DNA of 64,000 nucleotides from the NCBI GenBank assembly GCA_029532415.1, contig JAQOTA010000040.1, positions 1-64,000 of the forward strand, read 5' to 3'. Positions 12,326 to 23,600 of this stretch are shown one piece after another. The notes below the pieces were generated by a model that was not told where the DNA came from, searched no databases, and was given only the letters and a program-made list of their open reading frames with translations. The position numbers and the translations under genes were made by a program. The DNA comes from Marasmius tenuissimus. Its lineage: Eukaryota; Basidiomycota; Agaricomycetes; Agaricales; Marasmiaceae. The number at the start of each line of letters is the position of its first letter. The first letter of the stretch is position 1.

Positions 12326-13625
12326 TCAAAGGACAAATAGAGAGACAGTTCCGAAGGTAACCATTGCGCCCATCCAGCTGGGCATCAATCCCAGCGCGGA
12401 GTTGCCAGAGTTTGCGTCAACTCCCGACGCGTTCCCACCAGTGCCCGACGTGTTCCCGGTGCCAGAAGTGTTACCGTTGTCACTGTTTGTCGTATTCCCC
12501 GTCCCGCTTTGCTGCCCGTTGCCACCAGTGGTATTGTTACCACCGGCGGACTGGGACTGGGAGATACCATCGGGATTTGCTCCATCTACAACAAGGGTAA
12601 GAACAAACCTAAGCGGGGAATCGATACTACGAACCAGTAAAGCTGTCCCCACAGACTGCCCTCAAGTCCCGTTCATCGTCGAAGTCGAACTCGGACGGAC
12701 GGTCTGCCTTGACTATGTTATAAGCAGCTTTCATGCAGGGAGTACACGAGAAGTCTCGTTGGAGACGATCCTGGTCGTCCAGGTGGTAGAAGTCTTCGAT
12801 CTCCTCAAATATCCAACCGAGAGTCACAGCCCCAGACCTCGGTTGAGTAGCATTGAGAGCTGAGGTGGCGCAAAAGTTGTTGCCGCTAGAAGGATTGAAT
12901 ATCAGTAACTTTTACTGACACGCAAGAGGGAGCAACTGACTCTCTCAAGCACGCAAGCTTCCTGAACTAAGTCGTATACCATTCCGTCAACATTTAGATG
13001 CCCCAGGGACAAGAAAGAAAGGTCACTCACCGTACCATATTCCGCCACACGTCTTTCAGCATCGCGAGCATCATCACGGGCATCATCATCGTCGCGGTCG
13101 TCGTCACGGTCGCGACCATCGTTTGGATCGTCAGAGTCCAGGTTACAAGCGGTCCAAACGTTTTGGTAAACATTGCGAAGGGTGTCCTGCGAGCAAGCCT
13201 AAGGAAGGTATAAATGTACGGCAGGATCACCACAATCTATTGGTGGACGTACCGGTGCAGAGCATACTCTGTGTAACGATTGGTATGCGACGATTAGCCT
13301 TGTGATCTTGTAATGAGGGCAGGAACGGGAACTTACGATGTAAGCCATTCATTGAACTGTGAGACAAGGGACGCCTGTCCGGTTCCGGTTGAGTTAAGCA
13401 TCCCCGAGATCAGGTTCGGGTTGAAGCAAGCAGCCGCGTCAGGATTGGAAGCAGCGTTTGCCAAAGCGGCAGAGCATTCGGAGTTCCTAGAGAGATTCAC
13501 AAACCGTTAGTCGGTATGGCCTAATCAGCGATTTGCCGCACTTACGTTTGACCTTGAGCATGAACGAATGGATTGAGAGCGACGAGGGCAAAGCCAAAAG
13601 TAACAGCAAAAGTCGTTCGGGTCAT
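12326..13625 (-). CDS. secreted, probably GPI-anchored cysteine-containing protein
   Basis: The start at 13625 gives a signal peptide MTRTTFAVTFGFALVALNPF ending VHAQGQT. The next exon reads NSECSAALANAASNPDAAAC, then FNPNLISGML. Later exons give QDTLRNVYQNVWTACNLDSD, an acidic insert DDPNDGRDRDDDRDDDDARD, and then MVYDLVQEACVLE, NNFCATSALNATQ and CTPCMKAAYNIV. The end is a low-complexity N/G/S/T stretch (GGNNTTGGNGQQSGTGNTTN) and a hydrophobic tail LGLMPSWMGAMVTFGTVSLF stopping at VL, typical of a GPI-attachment signal. The paired-cysteine modules resemble basidiomycete secreted proteins annotated as DUF7729; I recall this family only loosely. A TATA-like TATAAAG on the minus strand lies near 13708, about 80 bp upstream. 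It probably sits at the cell surface; its function is unknown. Confidence 0.75.
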
Positions 13626-14087
13626 TGCAAAAGGAGACTGAAGAAATTGGGATATTGAAAGAAGCCGGGATACTGAGTACAGAACATGATCTTCCACGGC
13701 TCTCTTTATACACCTATACTCGTACGTATAGCCTCTCAACCAAGAATATCTTCGAGTGACGATTTGCAAATCGTCAGCCAAGCTCGCTGCGCGAATATGG
13801 AGTCGAGTGGAGGATGAAAGTCACTGCCATTCCGCGAGTTTTGTCATTTCCGAACATCAAGTAGTTGAACGGCTCAATGAATTATCCTTGAATGCCGAGG
13901 TTCTTTTACACGTAAATCAACGGGGATTAGCCTTCCTATCGTCCAGCCAACACCAGGGCGAAGCCCCCATATGAATAGGATTGCGCCATCAGAATCCTGC
14001 GGTCAAGGAAGGCTGACATGCGCAAGTCACTTTAAAGAACTGGCGCGGGCCAGCGAATCAGCGATAAATAAGCAGATGAAAAACTTG
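13626..14087. other. promoter region of secreted protein gene
   Basis: Contains the TATA-like box at 13705-13711 (minus strand) for the secreted protein gene and the 3' flank of the methyltransferase gene. No gene is seen. Confidence 0.5.
13705..13711 (-). promoter_or_regulatory. TATA-like box for secreted protein gene
   Basis: Minus-strand GTATAAA about 80 bp before the ATG at 13625, a usual spacing for a fungal core promoter. This is positional inference only. Confidence 0.4.
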
Positions 14088-15647
14088 TCACTCACTCGTT
14101 GACAAACCTCGTTTAAACCTCCTGTTCAAACCCGGGTATTTGGCCTCAGGAATGACGATAATCGCCATGTTTCGTGCGCTACCCTTCTTCTGGTCGAAAA
14201 GTGGCACTAGTTGAACTTCCCACTTGTCTTGGCAATTCGACAATAGCTGTTGAGCCCACTCCATTCGGTCTTTTAGAATTACAGACTCGATCACCGGACC
14301 GAGGGAGCAGCGGGCGATGTGGAGCTGTTCCAACTGCTCTGCACGAGACGAGGATGGGGGTTCGAAAGGAGCGTCCGCATATAGAGGATGGGTACGAGGG
14401 AGGTTTATTCGGGGCGGGATTGCGGAGTTTGAGTCGGATCGCTCTCCCCTCGCCGTCAAGGCCGGCGGCGTCGAAGCTAGGTAGAGACGTCGCTCTACGT
14501 GCTGCATGAAAACCTCCCAGCTCTCGTAAGCTGCATTTGGGAGCTTCCCAAGACGCTGGAAGAGGACAGAGGACCCCGTTCCCGATGTATCATTCCCAAG
14601 GACATCGTCCTTCGAAATCGAAATTGGATCCGCAGAGTCAACGGAAGCAAAGGTAGGGGCAGCAATGGTCCTCAGATTCCTCCTTGGCGTAGGTGCCGTA
14701 GCATTCTTCGAAGCTGTGAACTCACTGGGGGCGATGAATTCTTTCGTCCCAAGTACAATCGGCGGATGAGAGGTTCCAGATGTGAATGTATCTTCCAAGA
14801 TTGACCCGACAAGAGCTCTCCAGACGACCTTCCGAATCCCGAGCTCCCACTTTTGCTTGTTTCTCTCCTCAAGTTCGCCCTGTGCCGCAAGGTGGTACGC
14901 ACTTGCTGGTAGTGGGTGCGGAAGACCTGCATCCTTGAGTAACTCGGGTCCGTCAGAGGAGAGAGGAAAGTCATTGGGTCGTAGGAGGTTATAGCAGCAG
15001 GGAACAGTAACTGCACTCGAAAAGTACCAACGCCTGGACTGTTGCTCCTTGCTAGCATGAATGAAAGTCTGGAGCGCGTCGATATGCAATGAACCACAAG
15101 CATGCAGAGCGACTATGAGAACTGGTATTCGGTTCTCCTTCGCGTCCGGCGGTACGATAGAAGATATCCAATCATCAACGGCTGACACCAGGCTCTCTGG
15201 CGTAATGTCCAAAGTCTTGTGAGTAACCTTTGCACCCAAATCTGTACTTCTTGTTTCGACCTTCTTCTCCCTCGACTCAGCTCCGGTAATCTGGTGCTCG
15301 TCTGAGTCCAATGCAAGGATGTGCTTCGCTGATAACACGCGATGAAGATATCCTTGACCGCTTCCTACGTCAACGATATAATCGCGTGGTATATGGGAAG
15401 GGAGAGAGTGGATATACGAGGCCAGCCGGGTGATTTCGTGTGCCTTTTTCATGGATACCCCCTTCATCTTTGCCTTCCACACGCGGTGAAGTTCCTCAGG
15501 CATGTTGTCGATGACAATGGGTATCCGATTCAAAGAGTTTTCTGTGACATGGCGCTGGAGATCTTTGACAGATGGAACGAATGGTATATCCCGAACCTGG
15601 TTTGGGTGGTTATGAAGGATAGCAGCGATATTGGAAGGATCAATCAT
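14088..15647 (-). CDS. METTL25/RRNAD1-like methyltransferase-domain protein
   Basis: Single long exon of 519 codons from ATG 15647. Residues of about 50-85 (LHRVWKAKMKGVSMKKAHEI) precede a class I SAM-binding motif DYIVDVGSGQGYLHRVLS near 90-107 and LALDSDEHQITGAESR (motif II). A later ALHACGSLHIDALQ and AVTVPCCYNLL are the conserved METTL25 catalytic-region blocks. The C-terminus VESVILKDRMEWAQQLL...VQLVPLFDQKKGSARNMAII also matches. The family includes vertebrate METTL25/25B; substrates are poorly defined. The N-terminus is shorter than in many members. An in-frame TGA lies just upstream, so a small upstream exon would be needed to extend it. It is divergent from the TENA-like gene across about 340 bp. 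Confidence 0.85.
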   Translation of the reverse strand: MIDPSNIAAILHNHPNQVRDIPFVPSVKDLQRHVTENSLNRIPIVIDNMPEELHRVWKAKMKGVSMKKAHEITRLASYIHSLPSHIPRDYIVDVGSGQGYLHRVLSAKHILALDSDEHQITGAESREKKVETRSTDLGAKVTHKTLDITPESLVSAVDDWISSIVPPDAKENRIPVLIVALHACGSLHIDALQTFIHASKEQQSRRWYFSSAVTVPCCYNLLRPNDFPLSSDGPELLKDAGLPHPLPASAYHLAAQGELEERNKQKWELGIRKVVWRALVGSILEDTFTSGTSHPPIVLGTKEFIAPSEFTASKNATAPTPRRNLRTIAAPTFASVDSADPISISKDDVLGNDTSGTGSSVLFQRLGKLPNAAYESWEVFMQHVERRLYLASTPPALTARGERSDSNSAIPPRINLPRTHPLYADAPFEPPSSSRAEQLEQLHIARCSLGPVIESVILKDRMEWAQQLLSNCQDKWEVQLVPLFDQKKGSARNMAIIVIPEAKYPGLNRRFKRGLSTSE

Positions 15648-15991
15648 GGCTCAGTGGTCGCCCACGGTACCTATAAATCTTTGCTATACGATCATTGAAG
15701 GAGAGCTGGAGAGGAACACTGAGTGCTCACCTCAGCACGCGAGTACTTCGCCTGTAGTTTCTACAGGGTAGCGAAAGTCCCCAAGTGCTCAATAAGCCAG
15801 ACCTTCGCCGATGGAAAAACGCGCGATGAGATTCAGAACATGATGATTGAAGCTCAAGCTGGAATCGGACGAAAATTTTGGACCGTTGGCCCGGACCGAC
15901 GGTCCGGGAGAATTTCGGTCGGCAATGCTATTCTTGAATCTTCGGAACCCTTCTTCAAAACGTCCATCATCACTCGCCTGGGGCCGCGATC
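15648..15991. other. shared upstream region of divergent METTL25-like and TENA-like genes
   Basis: A 344-bp spacer that must hold both promoters. It includes a near-perfect GC-rich inverted repeat, ttggcccggaccgacggtccgggagaa around 15886-15912 (ccggacc/ggtccgg), a candidate protein-binding dyad. No gene is seen. Confidence 0.4.
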
Positions 15992-16802
15992 ATGGAGAGG
16001 GAAAGACAATCGCTCACGAGTCATCTCCTGAAATTGTCTTCCAAGTCTCTCTATGATGCAGCAACCAAACACGAGTTCCTCACAGCAGCTGGAACTGGAA
16101 CTCTGGATCACCCACGGCTGGCTCTTTGGCTTTCCCAAGACAAAATCTACGCGACGCAAGGGTATCCCAGATTTATTGGATCCCTCATCGCTAATATGGC
16201 CTATAATAAGCCCCATCTCAAGGGCATGTCGGAGGAAGAATCCTATTACCGCGTCTTGAAGACTCTCATATTCTGCTTGGAAAACATCGGTCGAGAGATT
16301 GACTTTTTCACAACGACAGCTGAGAAGTGGAACCTAGATCTGGGAGGTTGGAAAGACAGAGATGCTACGAAGAAGTACTTGGCTGAGATGGACAAAGTCG
16401 TGAAAGATCATGGTCCGGGTATTGAATGTGGTCTAGTATTTCTGTGGGCTATGGAACGGGTGAGTTACGATACTTCGTCTCGTGAGTGCCAATTTCGACG
16501 GTGAAGAAAACTAGGTGTACCTCGACGCATGGACGTACGTGAAAATTCAATTGCAAAGCAGCAATCCCCAGCCTGACGAAAACCTCACTATTGCTGCGAC
16601 GTACTCGTTCACTGCCAATTGGAGCAACGACGAGTTTGTTGCCTTTGTGGAGAGGTTGGCTGAGATTGTCGACTCACTCGATATCGCTCCCGGCTCTCCC
16701 ACATGGAAGACTTGTGAAGAGGTCTGGTCGAGAGTGGTCGAACTGGAGGTATCTTTTTGGCCTGAGCGCGGAGAAGAAATTACACAGCACGAGTCATCCT
16801 AG
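15992..16802 (+). CDS. TENA/THI-4 family heme-oxygenase-like protein
   Basis: Two exons (15992-16459 and 16515-16802, the intron starting GTGAGT and ending ACTAG) join in frame at MERVYLDAW. The helical protein starts MERERQSLTSHLLKLSSKSL. Family features are FLTAAGTGTLDHPRLALWLS, QDKIYATQGYPRFIG, the ENIGREIDFF region, and the C-terminal EVWSRVVELEVSFWPERGEE. The family includes bacterial TenA thiaminase II and the C-terminal part of yeast Thi20. In fungi many stand-alone members have no tested function. About 250 residues, the usual size. Thiamin salvage is possible but not shown by the sequence. Confidence 0.85.
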
Positions 16803-17176
16803 GTCAGTACGCACCGACCCGAAAAAAGGAGGACAAAGAACAACTCTTCAAGAAGTAATGTAGTTGTATTGAGCAAGGCGAGATCAATGAATATGTTCGA
16901 GAATTTGGCATGGGTCCAGTTTCCAGAGGTGGTACTCGAGAGTTTCCGAGTTTACGAAGCGCAACGTACTTGGGATGACTACTAAGCATGTTGATGAGAG
17001 AACGTTTGAAGGAGAACGGCACGACTTGTGAGAGAGCTACATGGAGGCTAGCGAGTGGCACCCGAACAACCCATCTGCCGGACCGGTGCCACGATGAAGG
17101 CCCCTTGTTTCAAACTCTGACTCAACCACGATGTTGACGGCTCCTCCAATTCATTTCTCATCTCCAAACCACCACC
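16803..17176. other. intergenic before TatD gene
   Basis: Upstream region of the TatD gene and 3' flank of the TENA-like gene. Open frames here show nothing recognisable. Confidence 0.5.
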
Positions 17177-18713
17177 ATGCCAGTCACAGTCATCGCTGCT
17201 AAACCTGTAGAACAAGCAACTCGTTTTGCGCATCGTTATATAGGCAAGTTGAACTCGATTATAGCCATTTGTTATGCAGCTGAACCAGGTCTCGGAACAG
17301 ACATCGGAGGTAGTCTCCCTTTCTCGGATCTTTGAATAGATAACTAAGCACGTTTTTCGACATAGTCAATCTGACGGATCCTGTATTCAAAGGACTCTAC
17401 CACGGCAAGCGAAAACACGACGGTTAGCATTATTCATGGATAGGGTGAACGTCGCGTTAACGACTCTCCAGATGATTTCGCCGCTATGTTGGAAAGATCG
17501 AAAACAGCTGGGGTAGAGAGCATGATCATCACAGGCGGAAGTCTTCGTGAGTCCAAGCAGGCGTTGAAACTTGCAAAGGAACACGGTGGGGAATCTTGTG
17601 CCATATTTTTGATCCCTAGCACTCACAAAACATTAGGGCTATATGCTACCGTTGGCTGCCATCCAACGCGGTCCGCTGAATTTGACAAGCACAAAGGAGG
17701 ACCTGAAGCTTATCTTGAAGCTTTGGACGAACTTGTCGGTGCGAACTTGGTGGGACGAGGGAGGGCAGTTGCGATCGGGGAGTGTGGACTAGGTGTGTCG
17801 GTATCGAAGCTACAATTACGCGAACACTCAGCTGGGCACCTTGACAGACTATGATCGACTACATTTCGCTGGCAAGGAGGTACAAAAGAAGCATTTCAGT
17901 GCGAAGAATCCACCTCTTCACCATGGGCCATTGTCTGACCTTCTATCTATCCGTTCGTAGGATCGCAACTTGCATTGGCCAAGAAACATCATCTTCCCCT
18001 CTTTCTACATTCTCGCGCAGCCCATGAAGATTTTGTCACCATTTTGAAGGAGGAAGGCTTTGGAGAAGACGGAGGCAGAGCTCTGGGTGCCAAAGGTGGG
18101 GTTGTTCACAGCTTCACGGGTACAGTCGAAGAAGTCAAAGAACTGGTGGGCTATTGAACATCTCACGACGACGACGATGCATAAAAACTAAGCTCCCTTT
18201 TCAGATGAACATGGGCTTCCACATAAGGTGAATTTCGCCTCATTCATCCAAAATTCGGCGTTGACGAAGACTTGAATGAAAGCGTGAATGGCTGTTCACT
18301 CAAAACAGAAGATAACCTGAAAGCAGCTAAGGAGATTCTACCCGGAAAGATTATGTTCGAGACTGGTATGTCTCGACGACAACGCTGGACTACGATTCAT
18401 CTATACTCAACTTGCATCCACAGACGCACCTTGGTGCACGATGACCTCGACCCATGCGTCCAAGGCTCATATTGACAAACTGCCTGCCTCCCTCTCGTCT
18501 CTATATTTCCCTCCTTCGACCAAACCAGAGCGATTCGAGTATGGAAAACTAGTGAAAGGGAGGAACGAGCCATGTGCAATCGGGGGCGTTGCGTGGGTTG
18601 TACATCAACTGAACGGCGATGTTCCGTTCGAGAAAGTGACGGAGAAGGCGTGGAAGAATACCGTGGAGGTGTTTGGGTTGCAGGAATTGGAGGCGGTCCC
18701 AGCGACGGAGTGA
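17177..18713 (+). CDS. TatD-type metal-dependent deoxyribonuclease
   Basis: TIM-barrel Mg2+-dependent nuclease of the TatD/TATDN1 group, implicated in 3'-5' DNA processing and apoptotic DNA degradation in eukaryotes. Spliced exons give the family blocks in order: RYIDIGVNLTDPVFKGLYHG, MLERSKTAGVESMIITGGSL, GLYATVGCHPTR, VAIGECGLDYDRLHF, LALAKKHHLPLFLHSRAAHE, GGVVHSFTGTVEEVKEL, NMGFHISVNGCSLKTEDNL and IMFETDAPWC. It ends with RNEPCAIGGVAWVV and a terminal helix ending at 18713. The metal ligands (the GECG glutamate, the LHSR and VHSF histidines, TDAPW aspartate) are present. The first intron (17244-17300) appears to be GC-AG: skipping it restores RYIDIGVNL exactly, whereas reading through adds about 19 residues. 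Start chosen at the first ATG (17177). Confidence 0.88.
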
Positions 18714-19404
18714 TAGGTTGTGGGCGTTAAGAACATCATCCATGTAAGTAAGGTTTCGTGGCAACGTATGTTCACCATGACTTTGGTGTTCAGATAAAAC
18801 TCTGGGAGGTAGACGGACCCAGTCGGGTTCAAGGGGTGTCTTCTTGGTATGATTTACCCGTGGTTCAATCCAGCCTCGTATCGGAGTGATAACCGGCATC
18901 TGACGAAACTCATTCAAATGCCTTTCTGCTCTCCTACCTCATATCAGCCTCCGGATGCTCTTGATGTATTACTGGTGCCTCATAACATATCAATGCCAAG
19001 CTTCAAATCTTTAGGAAGGTACGGTGACCGTATATGTCCTCTTCAAATACCACCTATCGATTTCCTTGAAACCCGAAACCCAACGTCACCTGCACCGAAA
19101 CTCGCCGTATATTCACCAGTATTTCTCCTCATCAAGGGGAAATAATTCAAAAATCGAGTTATCATTCATTACTAACTTTCCGGTCGCCTTGAATGACCGG
19201 TCTCGATATGAGTGCGCAGGGATCTAGTTATGGCGGTTCGACTTCGGGGTCCAGAGCCGCCCTTGAGCTGAGGTACGCCCGTTTCTTCCGTTGATCTGGA
19301 AAGCAGAAATTAACGAAGTTTATCCTCAGGAAGTCTTTAAAAGCTCGTGGAAACGGGAAGTCTCAAGGACGCTGTCAACGAACGGCGGCTTCTCGATCTC
19401 AGTC
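18714..19404. other. intergenic between TatD and CBM1 protein genes
   Basis: About 690 bp. One ATG-initiated open frame of 98 codons (18849-19145, +) has no recognisable motif and I do not call it. The right part should carry the promoter of the CBM1 gene. Confidence 0.45.
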
Positions 19405-20083
19405 ATGGCACCCAGCTTTTTCTCATCCTTGCTGCTTGTTACTATGATCACTGCTGGATTCGGAACGGTGACGTTCGTTCGTGGGTCAACTTCCGAGCCG
19501 AACATTACCGTTTACCTTCTCGTTGAACTTTACTAGGTCCGATACCTCGTCAGTTAGGATGACTGATTCTCCTGGCCCTGCGACTGTCACCACTACGATT
19601 TCTGTTAGCACGACATTCAATCTCCCCAGTCTACCTGACGAGCCTCTCCCCTGTATTCCACGAAGGGAACTTCTCAACAGGCACGCGATGTTTTGACGTT
19701 GTCCAGAGTCCTCCTAAACGTTTCACCCCCTTTTTCTCGCCTGTGACGACAGCCGAAACGATTTGGAACGTGGGGATGCTGCAGCTACGACTACTTACCC
19801 TCCTGGGTCGACTGTTACCAAGACTGTAACTGCAACATCGAAGTTTACCATCTACGGCCCCTCTCCTGCACCTGTTCCTTGCGTGGCAGGGAATGTACCT
19901 CACTGGGGACAGTGTGGTGGGATTGGATATGAAGGGGATCCAGGTGAGTTGATCGTCTCCTCGGAATTCTTTCTCGTAGCTGGGGTCGCTTTCTGACACG
20001 GATGATCCTTTGCTATGTGTTTAGGATGTGTGGCCCCTTACGGATGCACGATGTTTGACCCGTGGTATTCCCAGTGTTTATAG
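19405..20083 (+). CDS. small secreted protein with C-terminal CBM1 cellulose-binding module
   Basis: The ATG at 19405 opens a signal peptide (MAPSFFSSLLLVTMITAGFG). A Ser/Thr/Pro-rich linker follows (SDTSSVRMTDSPGPATVTTT, then TTTYPPGSTVTKTVTATSKF). The C-terminus is a fungal type 1 carbohydrate-binding module: HWGQCGGIGYEGDPG joins across an intron (GTGAGT...TTTAG) to CVAPYGCTMFDPWYSQCL at 20083. The four cysteines and flat-face aromatics (W, W, Y) are in place. No catalytic domain fits in the remaining length (roughly 150 residues), so this looks like a stand-alone binding protein. The middle intron near 19650-19790 is poorly resolved, so the linker length is uncertain. Probably secreted during growth on plant cell walls. 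Confidence 0.75.
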
Positions 20084-20672
20084 AGCGGCAGAATCAAGCG
20101 ACTTCCTCCTGACGAGAAACAAGTATTAGCTCGCTCCTGAGTACTGAGTACTGACGGCGGGCAGTCGGTGGGACATGTGTACTGTAGAGAAGTCGAGTAT
20201 AACAAACGAGACATGCACGTTCCGGAAGACCCGCCCTTTCGTCTCTACATCCGCTTTCCCTTTTCCTGCACAAGATTGAGACTAAGCTTGAGCAGGTTCG
20301 ATTTGTCGGCGTTCAATAATTACAAGTACGTTGCTGAGCTTACGCGCTTACCGCGATTCCGTGCCAACAAATGAGGTTTAAACCTTTAGGCGCTCATCAA
20401 TGATTACCGATTTCCTTTTTGGGCGTTCCCCGGTCGTGCCATAATCTATTTGATAATTGAAATTTCAGATTGTCGGCTGCTTTGCCACTTGGCTGGGGAC
20501 TTCCATCGTCTTCTATCCCTACATTCTTTCCTTCAAATCACCACCGTCCGCTATCAACCCGAAGCTATCGCTCAGATTGCTTTGGTGAGCTTTCTTCGGT
20601 TTTGATTTGTGCTGATACTGGTGTTGACAATAGGAGCCCATAGGCTGCGAGTCGGATGTTAGAGCGAACAGG
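20084..20672. other. intergenic upstream of ABC transporter gene
   Basis: Promoter region of the ABCG gene. One short open frame at 20168-20374 (+) has no recognisable feature. Nothing further is supported. Confidence 0.45.
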
Positions 20673-23600
20673 ATGAACACGAACATGAGGAATTTTGCAA
20701 AGACACTGGCTTTACTCTCCCTCTCTCTCCTCGCCAGCTCTCAGACCTGCGAAAACTATGGATCCCAGAACCAGTCGTCTTGCTCGTGTCCAACAGGTTT
20801 CGGAGGGTCAAGCTGTGCCGAAATTGCCTGCGGAGGGACGTTATTTCAAGGCCCTCAACGACGGTACACCTCCACATCGTCTGGAAACCCGAATATAACA
20901 GCGTCAGGATGCCAGTGTGAAGGAGGGTGGACTGGGACTGCGTGCAATGTGTGTGGGAACGACAATGCATGCCAGAGCGCGTTTGTTTCTGTGAGGGGCC
21001 AGGGGGATACGGGGTCGGGGACACCAGGCATCAGTCTGAACACGACGATGGTATGCAACAAAAGCCCTAGGGTCTATTCATCGAGTCAGATGAGTTGTGC
21101 AGTCAACGTGCGTAGCTCTTCGTTCATATTCAAGAGGAATATATGTATTGATCACCAGTTACTACTTCTACAGAACCCGACCCTCAAAGCCATTTACCCT
21201 GGCGCATCTTCTCTCAATATCATTCGCACAGTCGACGGCTCTCTCAGCCCCATTCCAGATGTGACGTCCTTCGGTTCCCAAAACACCATGTACGCTCAGC
21301 TCTTCTACAACGGCGAAGAACAATTCTACTGTCACGCAGACTCGTGCAATCAACAAGTAGAGGCCGACTCACGGGCGAGCTACACGTGCAAAAACCTCCA
21401 ATGCACATGTAAACCGAACGCTACGTTCTGTGGCCGAGGAACCACGAACCTGACTCAGGTACTCAATGGACTTGTGGGAGACGTCGGCATTGAGTGTGGT
21501 TCGCCTGACAGCTCGACCAACCAAGCATCGTGTGCTTTCAAGCAAGAGGTCATTCAGCAGGTGTTCGGTTCCAATGGGCTCTCGCTTGATGGCTGTGCGT
21601 TTGGGGAATGTGTCAGGCAGAATATAATTGATAACAACGTTGGGGGAACGAATTCGACGTCAACAGATGGCGATGGAGGATCCTCGTTGAGTGGAGGCGT
21701 TATTGCGGGCTTGGCGGTTGTCGGTGGACTGTTGTTGATCGCCCTCTTGCTATTACTCCTTGGCCTGTGCGCGCAGCGAAGAGCGAGGAAGGCTGGGTAC
21801 AACAATCTCGACGGAGGAGGGGTGACCGTTCGGTGGAATAACGTCAGCTATATTATACCTGGCGCGAAGGGATGGTTGAACCGGAAGAAAGATGCGCAGG
21901 AAGCGAACAGTGACAAGGTCATCCTGGATGGGGTGTCTGGTCGCGTTGTGCCTGGGCAGATGATGGCTATTCTTGGGCCTAGTGGTGAGTCCCGTCCCTT
22001 CATCTATGACACTGAATAAGAGCTGAATGTTTTTGCGTTCGTGCCGTTCAGGGGCTGGAAAAACAACTCTCGTTGAAATCCTCGCTGGAAAACATAAATC
22101 GGGAGTGATGACCGGTTCCGTTTCGTTCCCTTCCTCGAATTCGAACACGAACTCCAAACCGCGAATTGGCTTCGTCCCGCAACAAGATGTTCTCCCCCCA
22201 ATGCTGACTGTCTATGAAGCAATCCTGTTTGCCGCTCGCCTACGTCTACCAGAAGGCATTTCCGATGTCGAGAAGCAGTCGCGTGTAGAACAACTCATGG
22301 AAAAACTGGGTATCTCACATCTCAGGAGCACTCGGATTGGATATGGAGCGGAGGCAAGTGGTGGGAGGAATAGAGGGATTAGCGGTGGTGAGATGAGGAG
22401 AGTTAGCATCGGGCTCGAGTTGATTGCCAGTCCGGATGTGCTGATTCTTGACGAGCCTACTTCCGGTATGTATTCTCTTTTGCTGCTCAACACGCAGTTT
22501 GAACTCAGCGTGCTCGGCTCCTTATCACAGGTTTGGATTCCGTTTCGGCATGGAGAGTGGCGAACGTGCTACGTTCGATAGCGCACGATCAGTCCAATCC
22601 TACGGCGGTTATTGCTTCTATCCATCAGCCGAGGTATGTGGTATACCCACCAATTGTTGGTCACTAGACTCATCTCACTTTTCTGTTCAGCTCGCAGCTA
22701 TACCAGGCCTTCGACACCATTCTCGTTCTCTCCCACGGACACGCTTTATACTCCGGACCCGGCGCCCTCGCTCCCATCGACTACTTGGCCAACTCCAGTG
22801 CGGATGTCCCGAGGTATCAACAGGGGTACAACGTTGCAGATTATCTTCTCGAGGTGGCTAGTGATCCTCCCTTGAGCCTCTTACAATCAAGGAAGGACCG
22901 CCTCAGCTTGGATGCTGGCAGTGGGAGCAGAAACGAGAAACCTACCCACGAACACCATCATCAAGATGGACCTGCAAGCAAGGAGGAGACATCAGGTTCG
23001 AGCTCAGATCTGGAGTTAGTCGATCGTGGAGTTGGGAGACCGAGGTCGAGATATGCGACGACGTTTTTGACGCAGTTGGAGTATCTTTCAGGTAGGGAGT
23101 GGAAGATTTTGAGGAGGTGAGAGGGTTATCTCGCTTCAATTTGCTCACGAGCTGATGTGTTTGCCCCTCTGAATAGGGACAAGTCGCTTTTCTTGACCCA
23201 TGTGGTTGTCTCGGCGGTATTGGGCGTATTCTGTGGTGGTTTGTACTACCAAACGGATGAAACCATTGCGGGATTCCAGTCAAGGGTTGGGTGTTTGTTC
23301 TTTTTGGTACGTTCGTTATGTGTGGTTGCCACTCGTTATGTCTGATATCCGTTCTACACAGGGAGCACTCATAGCGTTCTCCTCACTGAGCGCATTGTAC
23401 AATATAGTGGAGATACGACCGTTGTTTTTGCGTGAAAGATCGAGCGGTTATTACAGGTTCATCGGTCGCTGTGCGCCTCACCCACCTGGCTGACGTTTTT
23501 TAAACATATAGTCCGACTGCGTGGTTGCTCTCGCGCTTCCTTTTCGATGTCATTCCATTGAGAATTGTGCCAACCATTATAGTCTCCACCATGTGCGTTG

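Noticed and set aside
18849..19145. 98-codon ATG-initiated open frame
   Set aside because: No signal peptide, motif or regular splice sites; it lies in the spacer before the CBM1 gene.
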